This document shows positions 9,091 to 17,442 of a stretch of DNA of 64,000 nt, in pieces. Numbering within the stretch: the stretch's first letter is position 1; the number at the start of each line of letters is the position of its first letter. The notes below the pieces were generated by a model. It did not search any database. It saw only the letters and a program-made list of their open reading frames with translations, and had not been told where the DNA came from. The stretch is from Planctomycetia bacterium. Its GTDB lineage: Bacteria; Planctomycetota; Phycisphaerae; UBA1845; UTPLA1. Location: the NCBI GenBank assembly GCA_015200345.1, contig CP054187.1, forward strand, positions 2,402,470-2,466,469, read 5' to 3'. The position numbers were made by a program, and so were the translations under genes.

Positions 9091-9820
9091 ATTCCTCGCT
9101 AGCTGCCCAATTCCTTGAGATGTTCCTCCAGTGCGAAGATCTGGGCGCCCAGCTCCGTCATGCGCTGACGGGCCTGCTCGACGACCTCGGGCTTGGCGTT
9201 CCGCACAAAGTCGACGCTGGCCAGTTTGCCCGCGTCGCGCGCCATGGACTTCTTCAACTCCGCCAGCCTTGCTTCGTCGGTCTTGCGAACCTCCGCGAGA
9301 TCGATCAGGTCCGCCACCGGCGCGTACACCTGCAAGGCCCCCATCACGCGGCCCATCGCGCCGCGCGGCTTCGGTGCGTCCGGTGCGGCTGTGAGCGTGT
9401 CGCACCCGGCCAGCGGCAGGATGAACGCGCGATAGGTTTCGATCAGTTTGCAGGTTGCCGCGTCGGCTCGAATCGCAATTGCAGGCAACGTGCGCATCGA
9501 AGGTTGCTTCGCCTTGCCACGGTAATCGTTCACCGACGCGCGAATGTCCCGTGCGCTGCGGATGATGTTGTGGAGGACTTCCATCTCGCGCTCGACCGAT
9601 TCGTCGCGCAGCGCCAGATCCACCGTTGGCCATGCGGCGGCGATCAGGTCGGGTTGGGTCGCTGCGACGTCGGCGATCTCGCGCAGCCCGCGGCACGGAG
9701 CGACGGCGTTCAGCTCCTGCCACACGGCTTCGGTCACATACGGCACAACGGGGTGCAACAGCCGAAGCAACTGGTCGAGAGGCAAAGGCGAGAATCTGCT
9801 GGGCCTCGCCGCGCGCGTTG

Positions 9821-9960
9821 TCCAACGAGCCGCACGATTCTAAAGAGCCGCGGGCTTCAGCCCGCGCGGCCGTTGGATCGGGATCGCCGCGTTCACTCGC
9901 CGCGTCGGCGCCGCGCGGGCAGAAGCCCGCGGCTCGTTGGGGGTTCGCGGCTCGTGGAAC
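9821..9960. repeat. palindromic element copy B inside valS (in frame)
   Basis: The arms are GAGCCGCGGGCTTCAGCCCG at 9845 and an inverted partner at about 9911-9935 with one mismatch (GCAGAAG for GCTGAAG). The centre is the same as in the downstream copy. The element interrupts ValS between SRLQGGDSRGE and ARGEAQQILAF and is open in the valS frame, so it would be translated as about 45 Ala/Arg/Pro-rich residues. RGEA-coding sequence flanks both ends with synonymous differences. Confidence 0.9.
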
Positions 9961-10601
9961 GACGCATGATGCTTCACCGCGCGAATCGCCGCCCTGGAGC
10001 CGCGATTTGGTCATCTCAATGTACCAACTGCAATACTCGTCCCACATGAAGCGATACAGCGTGCCGACCGCGTCGGCGAAACGATAGCGCGTCAGCGCCT
10101 CGTCGACCGCCTGCTGCGCCGTGGTGAGCCGCGAGAGAATCCAGCGATCCTCCAATCGCAGCGACATCGGATCAAGCGGGCGCGGGTCGTAGCCGTCGAG
10201 ATTTCGCAGCACGTAGCCCGTTGCCGCCTGCCAGAGCTTGTTGCAGAAGTTGCGGCCTTTCTCGAACTTCTCGCTGATGTTGATCTCGCGCCCGTCGGGC
10301 AGTTTCTTCTTCTGCACCGGCATGCGGATGTCCTGCGTCTCGGTGGCCAGCTCGGCCAGCGTGAAGCGCAGGGCGTCGGCGCCGTATTCGTCGATGATGT
10401 CGACGGGGTCCACGCCGTTGCCGAGAGATTTAGACATTTTGCGGCCTTGGCCGTCCTGAATGACGGGGTGGATGACCACGTCGCGAAAGGGGACTTTGCC
10501 GGTGTTGTACAGTCCGGTGATGACCATGCGGGCCACCCAGAGCGTGATGATCTCCCGCGCGGTGGAAAGCACCGACGTGGGGTAGTAGTAGTCGATGAGT
10601 G

Positions 10602-10759
10602 CCAAAGAGCCGCCGGTGTTCTCCAAAGAGCCGCGCGAATCCAACGAGCCGCGGGCTTCAGCCCGCGCGGCCGTTGGATCGGGATCGCCGCGTTCACTCG
10701 CCGCATCGGCGCCGCGCGGGCTGAAGCCCGCGGCTCGTTGGGGTTTGCGGCTCGTTGGT
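10602..10759. repeat. palindromic element copy C inside valS (coincides with a frame change)
   Basis: The arms lie at 10646-10673 and 10711-10736, with the shared centre differing by one base from the other copies (GCCGCATCGG). Extra CAAAGAGCCG and CGGCTCGTTG half-motifs extend both sides. It falls between ALWPHSTMGWP and LIDYYYPTSVL, a loop region of ValRS. The ValS frame before the element differs from the frame after it. Confidence 0.9.
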
Positions 10760-11299
10760 CGTCTCCGTGCGACGACGTTCCCGCGGGCCAGCCCATCGTC
10801 GAGTGCGGCCACAACGCCGAACTGAACCACGTGTCCAGCACGTCAGGGTCTTCAATGAAGCTAAAATTAGTCAGTAACGCTCTGTCATCTCCTGTCGGCT
10901 CCTTGCGCAGGCAGACATAGCACGCACGAAACATCGGTGAACCGTCCGGCCTGAATTCCTCTTCATACCATTTGATGTCGTAGTCACATGAGAGTTTCTC
11001 AAGTTCGTCAATCTGCAATTTCGACACGACCACCGCTACCGAGCCTATGGCGGGGTATTTCTCGACGCCGCGCCATACCGGAATCCGGTGCCCCCACCAG
11101 AGTTGTCGGCTGATGCACCAGTCGCGCTTGGCGCTGAGCCAGTCGGTGTAGGTTTTCTCATACCGCCGCGGGAAAATATGCACCTTGTCGCAATTCGCGC
11201 GAGCGGCCGGATCATCGTAGTGCGCGTCATTCTTGCAAATCGCGTCGATGGCCATCTGCGCCAATCCGGGAAACAACGACGGAGATTCTCCATCGTAAT

Positions 11300-11426
11300 G
11301 AGCCGCGGGCTTCAGCCCGCGCGGCTGATCGAATGCGCGTGAATCGTCCGCTCCTGAATTAGGGCGCGCGCGGGCTGAAGCCCGCGGCTCCTTGGTGCCA
11401 TCGATTGCTTGTGCAATCGGCTCCTT
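11300..11426. repeat. palindromic element copy D plus a second palindrome inside valS (in frame)
   Basis: The same inverted arms as the other copies (11300-11325 and about 11365-11390) enclose a different centre. Next to them is GAGCCGATTGC-ACA-AGCAATCG, read on the minus strand at 11402-11423, which matches the hairpin at 1590-1611. In the valS frame the insert reads KEPIAQAIDGT followed by KEPRASARARP and RGLKPAA. It lies between MERAA and ESPSLFPGLAQMAID. Confidence 0.85.
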
Positions 11427-13012
11427 GGCGGCGCGTTCCATGTATTCGCGCAGGAACGGCGTCTGGACGCGCGATGCTTCCTCCGCCGTCAGATCGCCCA
11501 TCTTCACGAACCACTGATCGCTCAAATAAGGCTCGATCGGCTGATTGCTCCGGTCGCTGTGCGCCAGATCAATCTGCCGATCTTCAACCTTCTCCACGAG
11601 ATTGTGCACCTGCCCGGTTTTTGGATCGGTCCAGTTCTGCAAATCCTCCACGATCCGTCTCCGCGCGTCGGCGAACTTCTGGCCTGCGTACTTGCCGCCG
11701 TGTTCATTCACCTTTCCGTCGGCCGTCATGATGTTGATGATCGCCAGCCGCCGCGCGGCGTCAGCATTCTGCTGCGACCGCTCCCACACGGCGTAGTCGT
11801 TCGCATCGTGCCCCGGCGTGATCTTCACGCAGCCGCTGCCCAGCGTCGGATCGGCCCACTCGTCGCAGATCAGCGGAATCTCGCGATTCACCAACGGCAG
11901 CAGGATCATTCGCCCTGCCTTCGCCATGTCACGCAGCGTCAGCAGCGTCGGAAGCAGCGTGCGCTTGCGCTCGGCGATGTCCGCCAGCTTCGCCTCGATC
12001 TCCGGCCGCTCTTTGGCGCTCGCCTCGCGCAGCTTCACCTGCAACTGCGTCTCGGCGACTTCCATCGCCGCGTCGGGTTCGGGATGCACCGCGACGGCCG
12101 TATCGCCCAGCATCGTTTCGGGGCGCGTGGTGGCGATGTGGACGAACTGCGGCTCATCCACCGGCGGGGACGCCGGTGCCACATTATTTGAGACCGGGAT
12201 GATCGGATACTTGAAATGATAGAAATGCCCCTTCACCGTCTCGTGATAAACCTCGTCATCGGCGACGGCGGTCTGCAACTGCGTGTCCCAGTTCACCAGG
12301 CGCTTGCCGCGATAGATGAGGCCGTCGCGGAAGAGTTTGAAGAACGTCTCGCGCACGGCGGCGGCGCAGCCTTCGTCCAGCGTGAACCGCTCGCGCTGGT
12401 AGTCGCAGGAGCAGCCCATGAGCTTGAGCTGCTCGACAATACGACTGCCGTATTTTTTCTTCCATTCCCATATCCGGCGGACCATCTCCTCGCGGCCGAG
12501 GTCGTGTCGGCTCTTGCCTTCCTCTTTGCGGATTGTTTTTTCGACGGTCGCCTGCGTGGCGATGCCGGCGTGATCGGTGCCGACGAGCCAGAAGGTGTTG
12601 TCGCCGGCCATGCGGTGACGTCGGATGAGAATGTCCTGCAACGTGTTGTTCAGCGCGTGACCCAGGTGCAAAGCACCGGTGACGTTGGGTGGTGGGATCA
12701 CCATGCTGAAGCGGCGTTCCGGTCCGCGAGCGTCAGGGGTCGGGTGAAAGTGGCCGCCATCGAACCAGCGCTGAAAGATGCGCGCTTCGACGGCGGCGGA
12801 GTCGTAGGCTTTGGAGTCGGATTTGGCCATGAATTTAGAGTTACTCTAACGCGAGTCATCCTGTTCAGAACGCGACATTATCCGGTTCGTGGAAGCAGAT
12901 CGCAAGCGGGGTAACGCGTCGCGGGTGACAGGCCTGTGCGGTACCGAAGCTTCGAACGTGTTCCTCGGTTGCGATCTGACGCAGCGAGGCCGGAAGCGAC
13001 CGGTTCGTTGCA

Positions 13013-13107
13013 CGGGAGCGGATGGGAATCGAACCCACCCGGCGCTGCGATGCAGCGCCGCAACGGCTTTGAAGGCCGCGAGGGCCACCAGGCACCCGGA
13101 CGCTCCC
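13013..13107 (-). tRNA. selC: selenocysteine tRNA (anticodon UCA)
   Basis: A 95-nt tRNA, the same length as E. coli selC. The acceptor is GGGAGCG paired with CGCTCCC. The anticodon arm is GCGGC-CTTCAAA-GCCGT with UCA at the anticodon. The long variable arm is a perfect GGCGCTGC/GCAGCGCC stem with a 3-nt loop. The T-arm is GTGGG-TTCGATT-CCCAT. The UCA anticodon, long variable arm and extended acceptor/T helix separate it from tRNA-Ser. CCA is not encoded. It reads UGA as selenocysteine together with SelB and a SECIS element. It lies between valS and fumC, with no selA/selB/selD in the window. Confidence 0.92.
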
Positions 13108-13198
13108 CAGAGAAGGATCCTGCGCGCACGGCGTATCGCGAAATGGGCGCAGGGAACACACCGTTCGCACATCGCGATGCTTAATTCGCTATTTTGCT

Positions 13199-14605
13199 TT
13201 ATCCTCCCGCCGGGCCGGCCGAGGCGCCCGGTTCGGTCATCGCACGCGGATCGAGCAGTTTGTTCAACTGGTCAGCCGGCAGCACGTTCTGCTCCAGCGC
13301 CACCTGCCGCACGGTCTTGCCGGTCTCGTAGGCCTTTTTAGCGAGTGCCGCCGCGTTGTCATAACCGATCACCGGCGCGAGCGACGTGCACATCGCAAGG
13401 CTCTGCTCCACGAGTTGCTCGGCGCGCTGCTGATCGGCCTCCAGTCCGGCGATGCAGCGATCGGTGAACACGCGCACGGCGTTGGACAGGATGCGCGTCG
13501 CTTCGAGAAAATTGTGCGCCATCACCGGCATGCCCACGTGCAGGTCGAAGTTGCCCAGCGTCGCCGCCGCGTGCGTCACCGCCGCATCCGACCCGATCGC
13601 GTGCGAACAGGCCTGCATCAGCATCTCGCACATCACGGGGTTGACCTTGCCCGGCATGATGCTGCTGCCCGGTTGCGTGGCGGGGAGCTTCAACTCGCCG
13701 ATGCCGCAGCGCGGCCCGCTGCCGAGAAAGCGAATGTCGTTGGCAATCTTGCCGAGGCTGATTGCGACCGTCTTCAGCAGGCCCGACGCTTCGACGAAAC
13801 CGTCCTTCGCGTGTTGCGCCTCGAAGTGATTCGCCGCTTCCACGAAATCGATGCCGGTCTTGCTCGCCAGCCGCTCGGCGACGGCCGCCCCGAACCCCTT
13901 CGGCGTGTTGATGCCGGTGCCGACGGCCGTACCGCCGATCGGCAGCTCGCGCAGGGCGCGAATGGCCTTCTGGCATCGCATCGCGCCGAGGCGTGCCTGC
14001 GCCGCGTAGCCGGAGAATTCCTGGCCGAGCCGGATCGGGGTGGCGTCTTGCAGGTGGGTGCGGCCGATCTTGACGATGTTGTCCCAGGCGCGGGCCTTCT
14101 CATCCAGAGCGTCGGCGAGATGTTCCAGTGCGGGGATGAAATCGTTTCGCAGTGTTTCGCAGGCGGCGACGTGCATGGCGGTCGGGATGACGTCGTTGGA
14201 GCTTTGTGACTGGTTGACGTGGTCGTTCGGGTGAATCTTCGCGCCGGCGACGAGCTGCATCGCGCGATGGGCGATGACCTCGTTGGCGTTCATGTTGGTG
14301 CTGGTGGCCGAACCGGTCTGGAAGATGTCGATGACGAAGTGGCGATCGAGCTTGCCGTCGATGACTTCCTGCGCGGCCTTGATGATGGCCTCGCACTTGT
14401 CCTTGGGGACCGTGCCGAACAGGGCATTGGCCTCGGCGGCGGCGAGCTTGATGAGTCCCAGCGCGCGGATGTAGGGCCGGGTGAAGACGTATCCGGAGAT
14501 GGGGAAGTTCTCGACGGCGCGCTGGGTGGACGCGCCGTAAAGGGCGTCAGCGGGCACCTGCATCGTGCCCATGGAGTCTTTCTCGGTGCGGAATTCGGCG
14601 GCCAT
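13199..14605 (-). CDS. fumC: class II fumarate hydratase
   Basis: A 468-residue protein that converts fumarate to malate in the TCA cycle. The superfamily signature GSSIMPGKVNP is at residues 313-323. Substrate motifs GSATSTNMNANEV, NQSQSSNDVIPTA and GRTHLQDATP are intact. Length and the NMN/GKLDRHF region favour fumarase C over aspartate ammonia-lyase, although the two families are close. The ATG at 14605 follows AGGAG by eight bases; the longer open frame has no such site. It lies downstream of the pilus cluster in the same direction but is separated from pilC by about 230 bp. Confidence 0.9.
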   Translation of the reverse strand: MAAEFRTEKDSMGTMQVPADALYGASTQRAVENFPISGYVFTRPYIRALGLIKLAAAEANALFGTVPKDKCEAIIKAAQEVIDGKLDRHFVIDIFQTGSATSTNMNANEVIAHRAMQLVAGAKIHPNDHVNQSQSSNDVIPTAMHVAACETLRNDFIPALEHLADALDEKARAWDNIVKIGRTHLQDATPIRLGQEFSGYAAQARLGAMRCQKAIRALRELPIGGTAVGTGINTPKGFGAAVAERLASKTGIDFVEAANHFEAQHAKDGFVEASGLLKTVAISLGKIANDIRFLGSGPRCGIGELKLPATQPGSSIMPGKVNPVMCEMLMQACSHAIGSDAAVTHAAATLGNFDLHVGMPVMAHNFLEATRILSNAVRVFTDRCIAGLEADQQRAEQLVEQSLAMCTSLAPVIGYDNAAALAKKAYETGKTVRQVALEQNVLPADQLNKLLDPRAMTEPGASAGPAGG

Positions 14606-14838
14606 GGTGCTCGCTCCTGGTGTGGTTTTATTGCGCGACACGGCGCGTATCACGGGGATCGTAGCGGCGCGGCGGGGGGAGCGGCAAATACGGGTGTGAG
14701 AAGCGCGAATGGTGATCGAGACGATGGCGCCGACTGCGCGTGCGATCGAAACCCCGCAGGGACGGCCTTGGAGTACGTGTGCAATCGAGTGTCAGACCTG
14801 CGCCGCCGGTATCTCTCGTACTTCGCACTTCGGCATGT

Positions 14839-16179
14839 TCAATGCATGGCCTTGCTGATCGTGAAGATCGGCAGGAGCAGCGCCAGGACGAGTCCGCCGA
14901 CGACGACTCCGAGGAACATGATGATGGCGGGTTCGAGCAGGCCGGTAAGGGTCTTGATGGCGATGTTCAGCTCGGCCTCGCAGAAGTTGGCGACGCGTTC
15001 CATGACGGCGCCGAGCTGTCCGCCGCGCTCGCCGGCGCCGAGCATCTTGTTGATGGCCTTGGGGATGTCGCGTTGATCGCCCAGGGCGTCGGTGAGTTGC
15101 TGGCCGGTTTCCAGGCGGGAATAGACCGTGCGCCACATCGTTTCGTAGTGGCGGCTGCCGCAAGACCTGGCGGTCAGCTCGATGCCTTCGAGCATCGAGA
15201 CGCCGGATTGCAGCATGGTGCCGAGCGTGCGCAGGCTGCGCGTGAGGTAGGTCTTGTGGAACATCGGCCCGACAAGCGGGAGTTTTAATCGCAGCGTCTC
15301 GAACGCCGCGCCGCCGCCGGGCGTGCGGAGGTAAAGGAACGCGCTCACGCCCGCCGCGATGACGGCACCGAGCAGATATAAGCCGTAGGCCGTGACGAAG
15401 TCGCTAAGCGAAAGCAGCGCGCGTGTGATGAAGGGCAGCTTGTCTTCTCGCCCGGCGTAAATGGCGGTGAACTTGGGCAGGACGAACGTCACCATGAACA
15501 CCGTGACGCCGATGGCGAAGGTGAACATCACGAGGGGGTAAGTGATGGCGCCCTTGAGTTTTTTCTTCATGTCGCGCTGGTTTTCGAGGTGCGTCGCCAT
15601 GCGGCGGAGCATCTGCGCCATCATGCCCGACGCCTCGGATGCCTTGATGAGGCTGACGTAGAGCGCGCCGAAGACTTTCGGGTGTTCGGCCAGGGCGGCG
15701 GAGAACTCGCTGCCGCCGCGGACGGATTCGATCACGGCGGCCAGAGCGCGGGCGAAACGGGGCGAGTTGCCCTCGTGCTCGCAGGCTTCGAGGGCGTCGG
15801 CCAGTGAGACGCCAGTCTCAACCATGACCGCGAGCTGATTGGTGAAGAAGATCACGTCGTCGGGCTTGAATTTGTTGCCTGCGACGAGCGGGCGAGGACC
15901 GGCGGCGGTTGGCCTGGGACCGGACGACTTCACGATGGACACCGGTGTCTTGATTTTGGATGCGGTCGCCGGGCGGAGCGTATCCATCGCCGGGGCAGCG
16001 TTACCGGCAGGTTCGGCCGTCGGTCGAGACAGCTTGTGGGCCGGTCCGAGCTGAATCTTCACGACAAATTTGCCGTCCGCGCGAATCAGGCGCGCGGCAT
16101 CCGTCTGCGAGGCGGCGTTGATCTCGCCGGTGACGCTTCGGCCGGCGGAGTCGCGGGCGGTGTAGGTAAAGGTGGCCAT
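14839..16179 (-). CDS. pilC: type IV pilus / type II secretion inner-membrane platform protein
   Basis: A 446-residue GspF/PilC family protein. The N-terminal segment FTYTARDSAGRSVTGEI is the usual start. Two homologous T2SF domains follow (about residues 110-235 and 310-435), each with the helical segment before a membrane span, such as ITYPLVMFTFAIGV and LEPAIIMFLGVVVG. It anchors the assembly and retraction ATPases in the inner membrane. An Ala/Pro-rich linker at about residues 50-105 is longer than in E. coli GspF. It is the last gene of the pilus cluster, downstream of pilT. Confidence 0.9.
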   Translation of the reverse strand: MATFTYTARDSAGRSVTGEINAASQTDAARLIRADGKFVVKIQLGPAHKLSRPTAEPAGNAAPAMDTLRPATASKIKTPVSIVKSSGPRPTAAGPRPLVAGNKFKPDDVIFFTNQLAVMVETGVSLADALEACEHEGNSPRFARALAAVIESVRGGSEFSAALAEHPKVFGALYVSLIKASEASGMMAQMLRRMATHLENQRDMKKKLKGAITYPLVMFTFAIGVTVFMVTFVLPKFTAIYAGREDKLPFITRALLSLSDFVTAYGLYLLGAVIAAGVSAFLYLRTPGGGAAFETLRLKLPLVGPMFHKTYLTRSLRTLGTMLQSGVSMLEGIELTARSCGSRHYETMWRTVYSRLETGQQLTDALGDQRDIPKAINKMLGAGERGGQLGAVMERVANFCEAELNIAIKTLTGLLEPAIIMFLGVVVGGLVLALLLPIFTISKAMH

Positions 16180-16268
16180 GCATGCATCCTGAATGTGGCA
16201 AGGTGAAAGGTATCCGGGTTGCGCGGGTGCAGCCGAGCCGGCGTCAGCCGTTCTGCCATCTCAAGGCT

Positions 16269-17423
16269 TCATTCTCCATTCGTCTCATGGTTCATCCCCA
16301 GCAACTTTTCCAATCGCACCACGTCGGTTGTCGTCGCGAGGGCCTCCTGGGCGCGAACGCGACCGCTGCGCACGAGTTCCACCAGCGCCTGTTCCAGTGT
16401 GTTCATGCCTTGCCGTCGTCCCGTTTCGATCATCGAGTAGATCAGGTGCGCTTCGTTTTCGCGGATGGCGCGGCGGATCGCCGTCGTCCCGATGAGAATT
16501 TCGCACGCCGGGACGAGTGCATCGTTCAGCACATCCTTGACCAGTCGCTGGCATACAATCGCGCGAATCGTCGCGGCAAGCTGCACGCGGACCTGTGCCT
16601 GTTGCGCCGCGGGAAACACGTCGATGATCCGCGCAATGGTCTGCGCGGCCGTCGCGGTGTGAAGACTGGCCATGACGAGGTGACCGGTTTCAGCGGCGGT
16701 CAGCGCGGTGGAGATGGTCTCCAGATCGCGCATTTCGCCGATGAGAATCACGTCGGGCCGCTGGCGGAGGGCGTGGCGCAGGGCCGAGGCGAAGGTCGGG
16801 CTGTCGTCGCCGATTTCGCGCTGCTCGATGATGGCCGCGTCGTGTGCGAATTCGAATTCCATCGGGTCTTCGATGGTGATGACGTGGGCGGCGCGCGAAC
16901 GGTTGATGTGGTTGACCAACGAGGCCAGCGTCGTGCTCTTGCCCTGGCCGGTGCCGCCGGTGACGAGAATCAGGCCATGGGGATAATCGGCGAACGACAG
17001 GACGTGTTCGGGGAGGTTGAGGGACTCAAAGGGCGGCACGACGGAGGGTATCGCGCGGAGGGCGGCGGCGAGCGACCCGCGCTGGTAATGAATGTTGACG
17101 CGTTGTCGGGACAGCCCCGGGAGTGAAAGACCCAGATCCAGATCGCGCGTCTGTTCGAGGCGGTCGCGCTGTTCGTCGTTTAGCACCGGCAGCAGGATCT
17201 CCGCGATGCGCGCACCGGTGAGCGGCGCGTCGCCGAGCGGCAGCCACTGCCCTTGGCGATGGATCGTTGGCGGCGCGCCGGCCACGAGGATGAGATCGCT
17301 GGCGCCTCGCCGCGCCGCTGCGGCGAGAAGCTCGGCAAGCCCTGCAGAATGAAGCGTTGAGAATGGAGCGCACTCGGTTCGGGCGATGGCCGCTTTGGAG
17401 CCGCGGCCGATCCTGTCTTCCAT
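16269..17423 (-). CDS. pilT: PilT-like retraction ATPase
   Basis: About 384 residues of the secretion ATPase family. The Walker A is GGTGQGKST, the Asp box runs around ITIEDPMEFEF, the Walker B is RPDVILIGEMRD and the His box is GHLVMASLHTATA. The absence of the zinc-binding tetracysteine and of an N1 domain separates it from the assembly ATPase next door. It powers pilus retraction or disassembly. The start is uncertain: ATG at 17423 is used here, while a GTG at 17459 would overlap the end of pilB; both leave more N-terminal sequence than typical PilT. Confidence 0.85.
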   Translation of the reverse strand: MEDRIGRGSKAAIARTECAPFSTLHSAGLAELLAAAARRGASDLILVAGAPPTIHRQGQWLPLGDAPLTGARIAEILLPVLNDEQRDRLEQTRDLDLGLSLPGLSRQRVNIHYQRGSLAAALRAIPSVVPPFESLNLPEHVLSFADYPHGLILVTGGTGQGKSTTLASLVNHINRSRAAHVITIEDPMEFEFAHDAAIIEQREIGDDSPTFASALRHALRQRPDVILIGEMRDLETISTALTAAETGHLVMASLHTATAAQTIARIIDVFPAAQQAQVRVQLAATIRAIVCQRLVKDVLNDALVPACEILIGTTAIRRAIRENEAHLIYSMIETGRRQGMNTLEQALVELVRSGRVRAQEALATTTDVVRLEKLLGMNHETNGE

Positions 17424-17442
17424 GCTCCATTCTTCATTTCCG

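Larger units (their letters stand above)
9099..12830 (-). pseudogene. valS: valyl-tRNA synthetase, interrupted by three palindromic elements and two frame changes
   Basis: Class Ia synthetase charging tRNA-Val. It starts MAKSDSKAYDS, carries HLGH at residues 55-58 and the editing-domain region, and has DWCISRQLWWGH before DVLDTWFSSALWPHST. KMSKS is encoded near 10426-10440, and the C-terminal anticodon-binding and coiled-coil parts end at 9099. The frame is continuous from 12830 to about 10760, including in-frame element D. It shifts across element C and runs on from about 10600 through in-frame element B to 9780. There one extra base returns it to the first frame, which holds through to the stop at 9099. 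All conserved motifs remain, so decay is recent or the gene still works by an unseen route. Sequencing or assembly error is the main alternative for the two shifts. No second valS is visible here. Confidence 0.85.

Noticed and set aside
9776..9784. Programmed ribosomal frameshift in valS
   Set aside because: No slippery heptamer or following pseudoknot is visible; the simplest reading is a one-base insertion.
9821..11426. Group I or group II introns splitting valS
   Set aside because: Inserts are only about 127-158 bp and show no catalytic core or intron-encoded protein.
13013..13107. tRNA-Ser (long variable arm)
   Set aside because: Anticodon is UCA rather than a Ser anticodon, and the extended acceptor/T helix and 95-nt length match selC.
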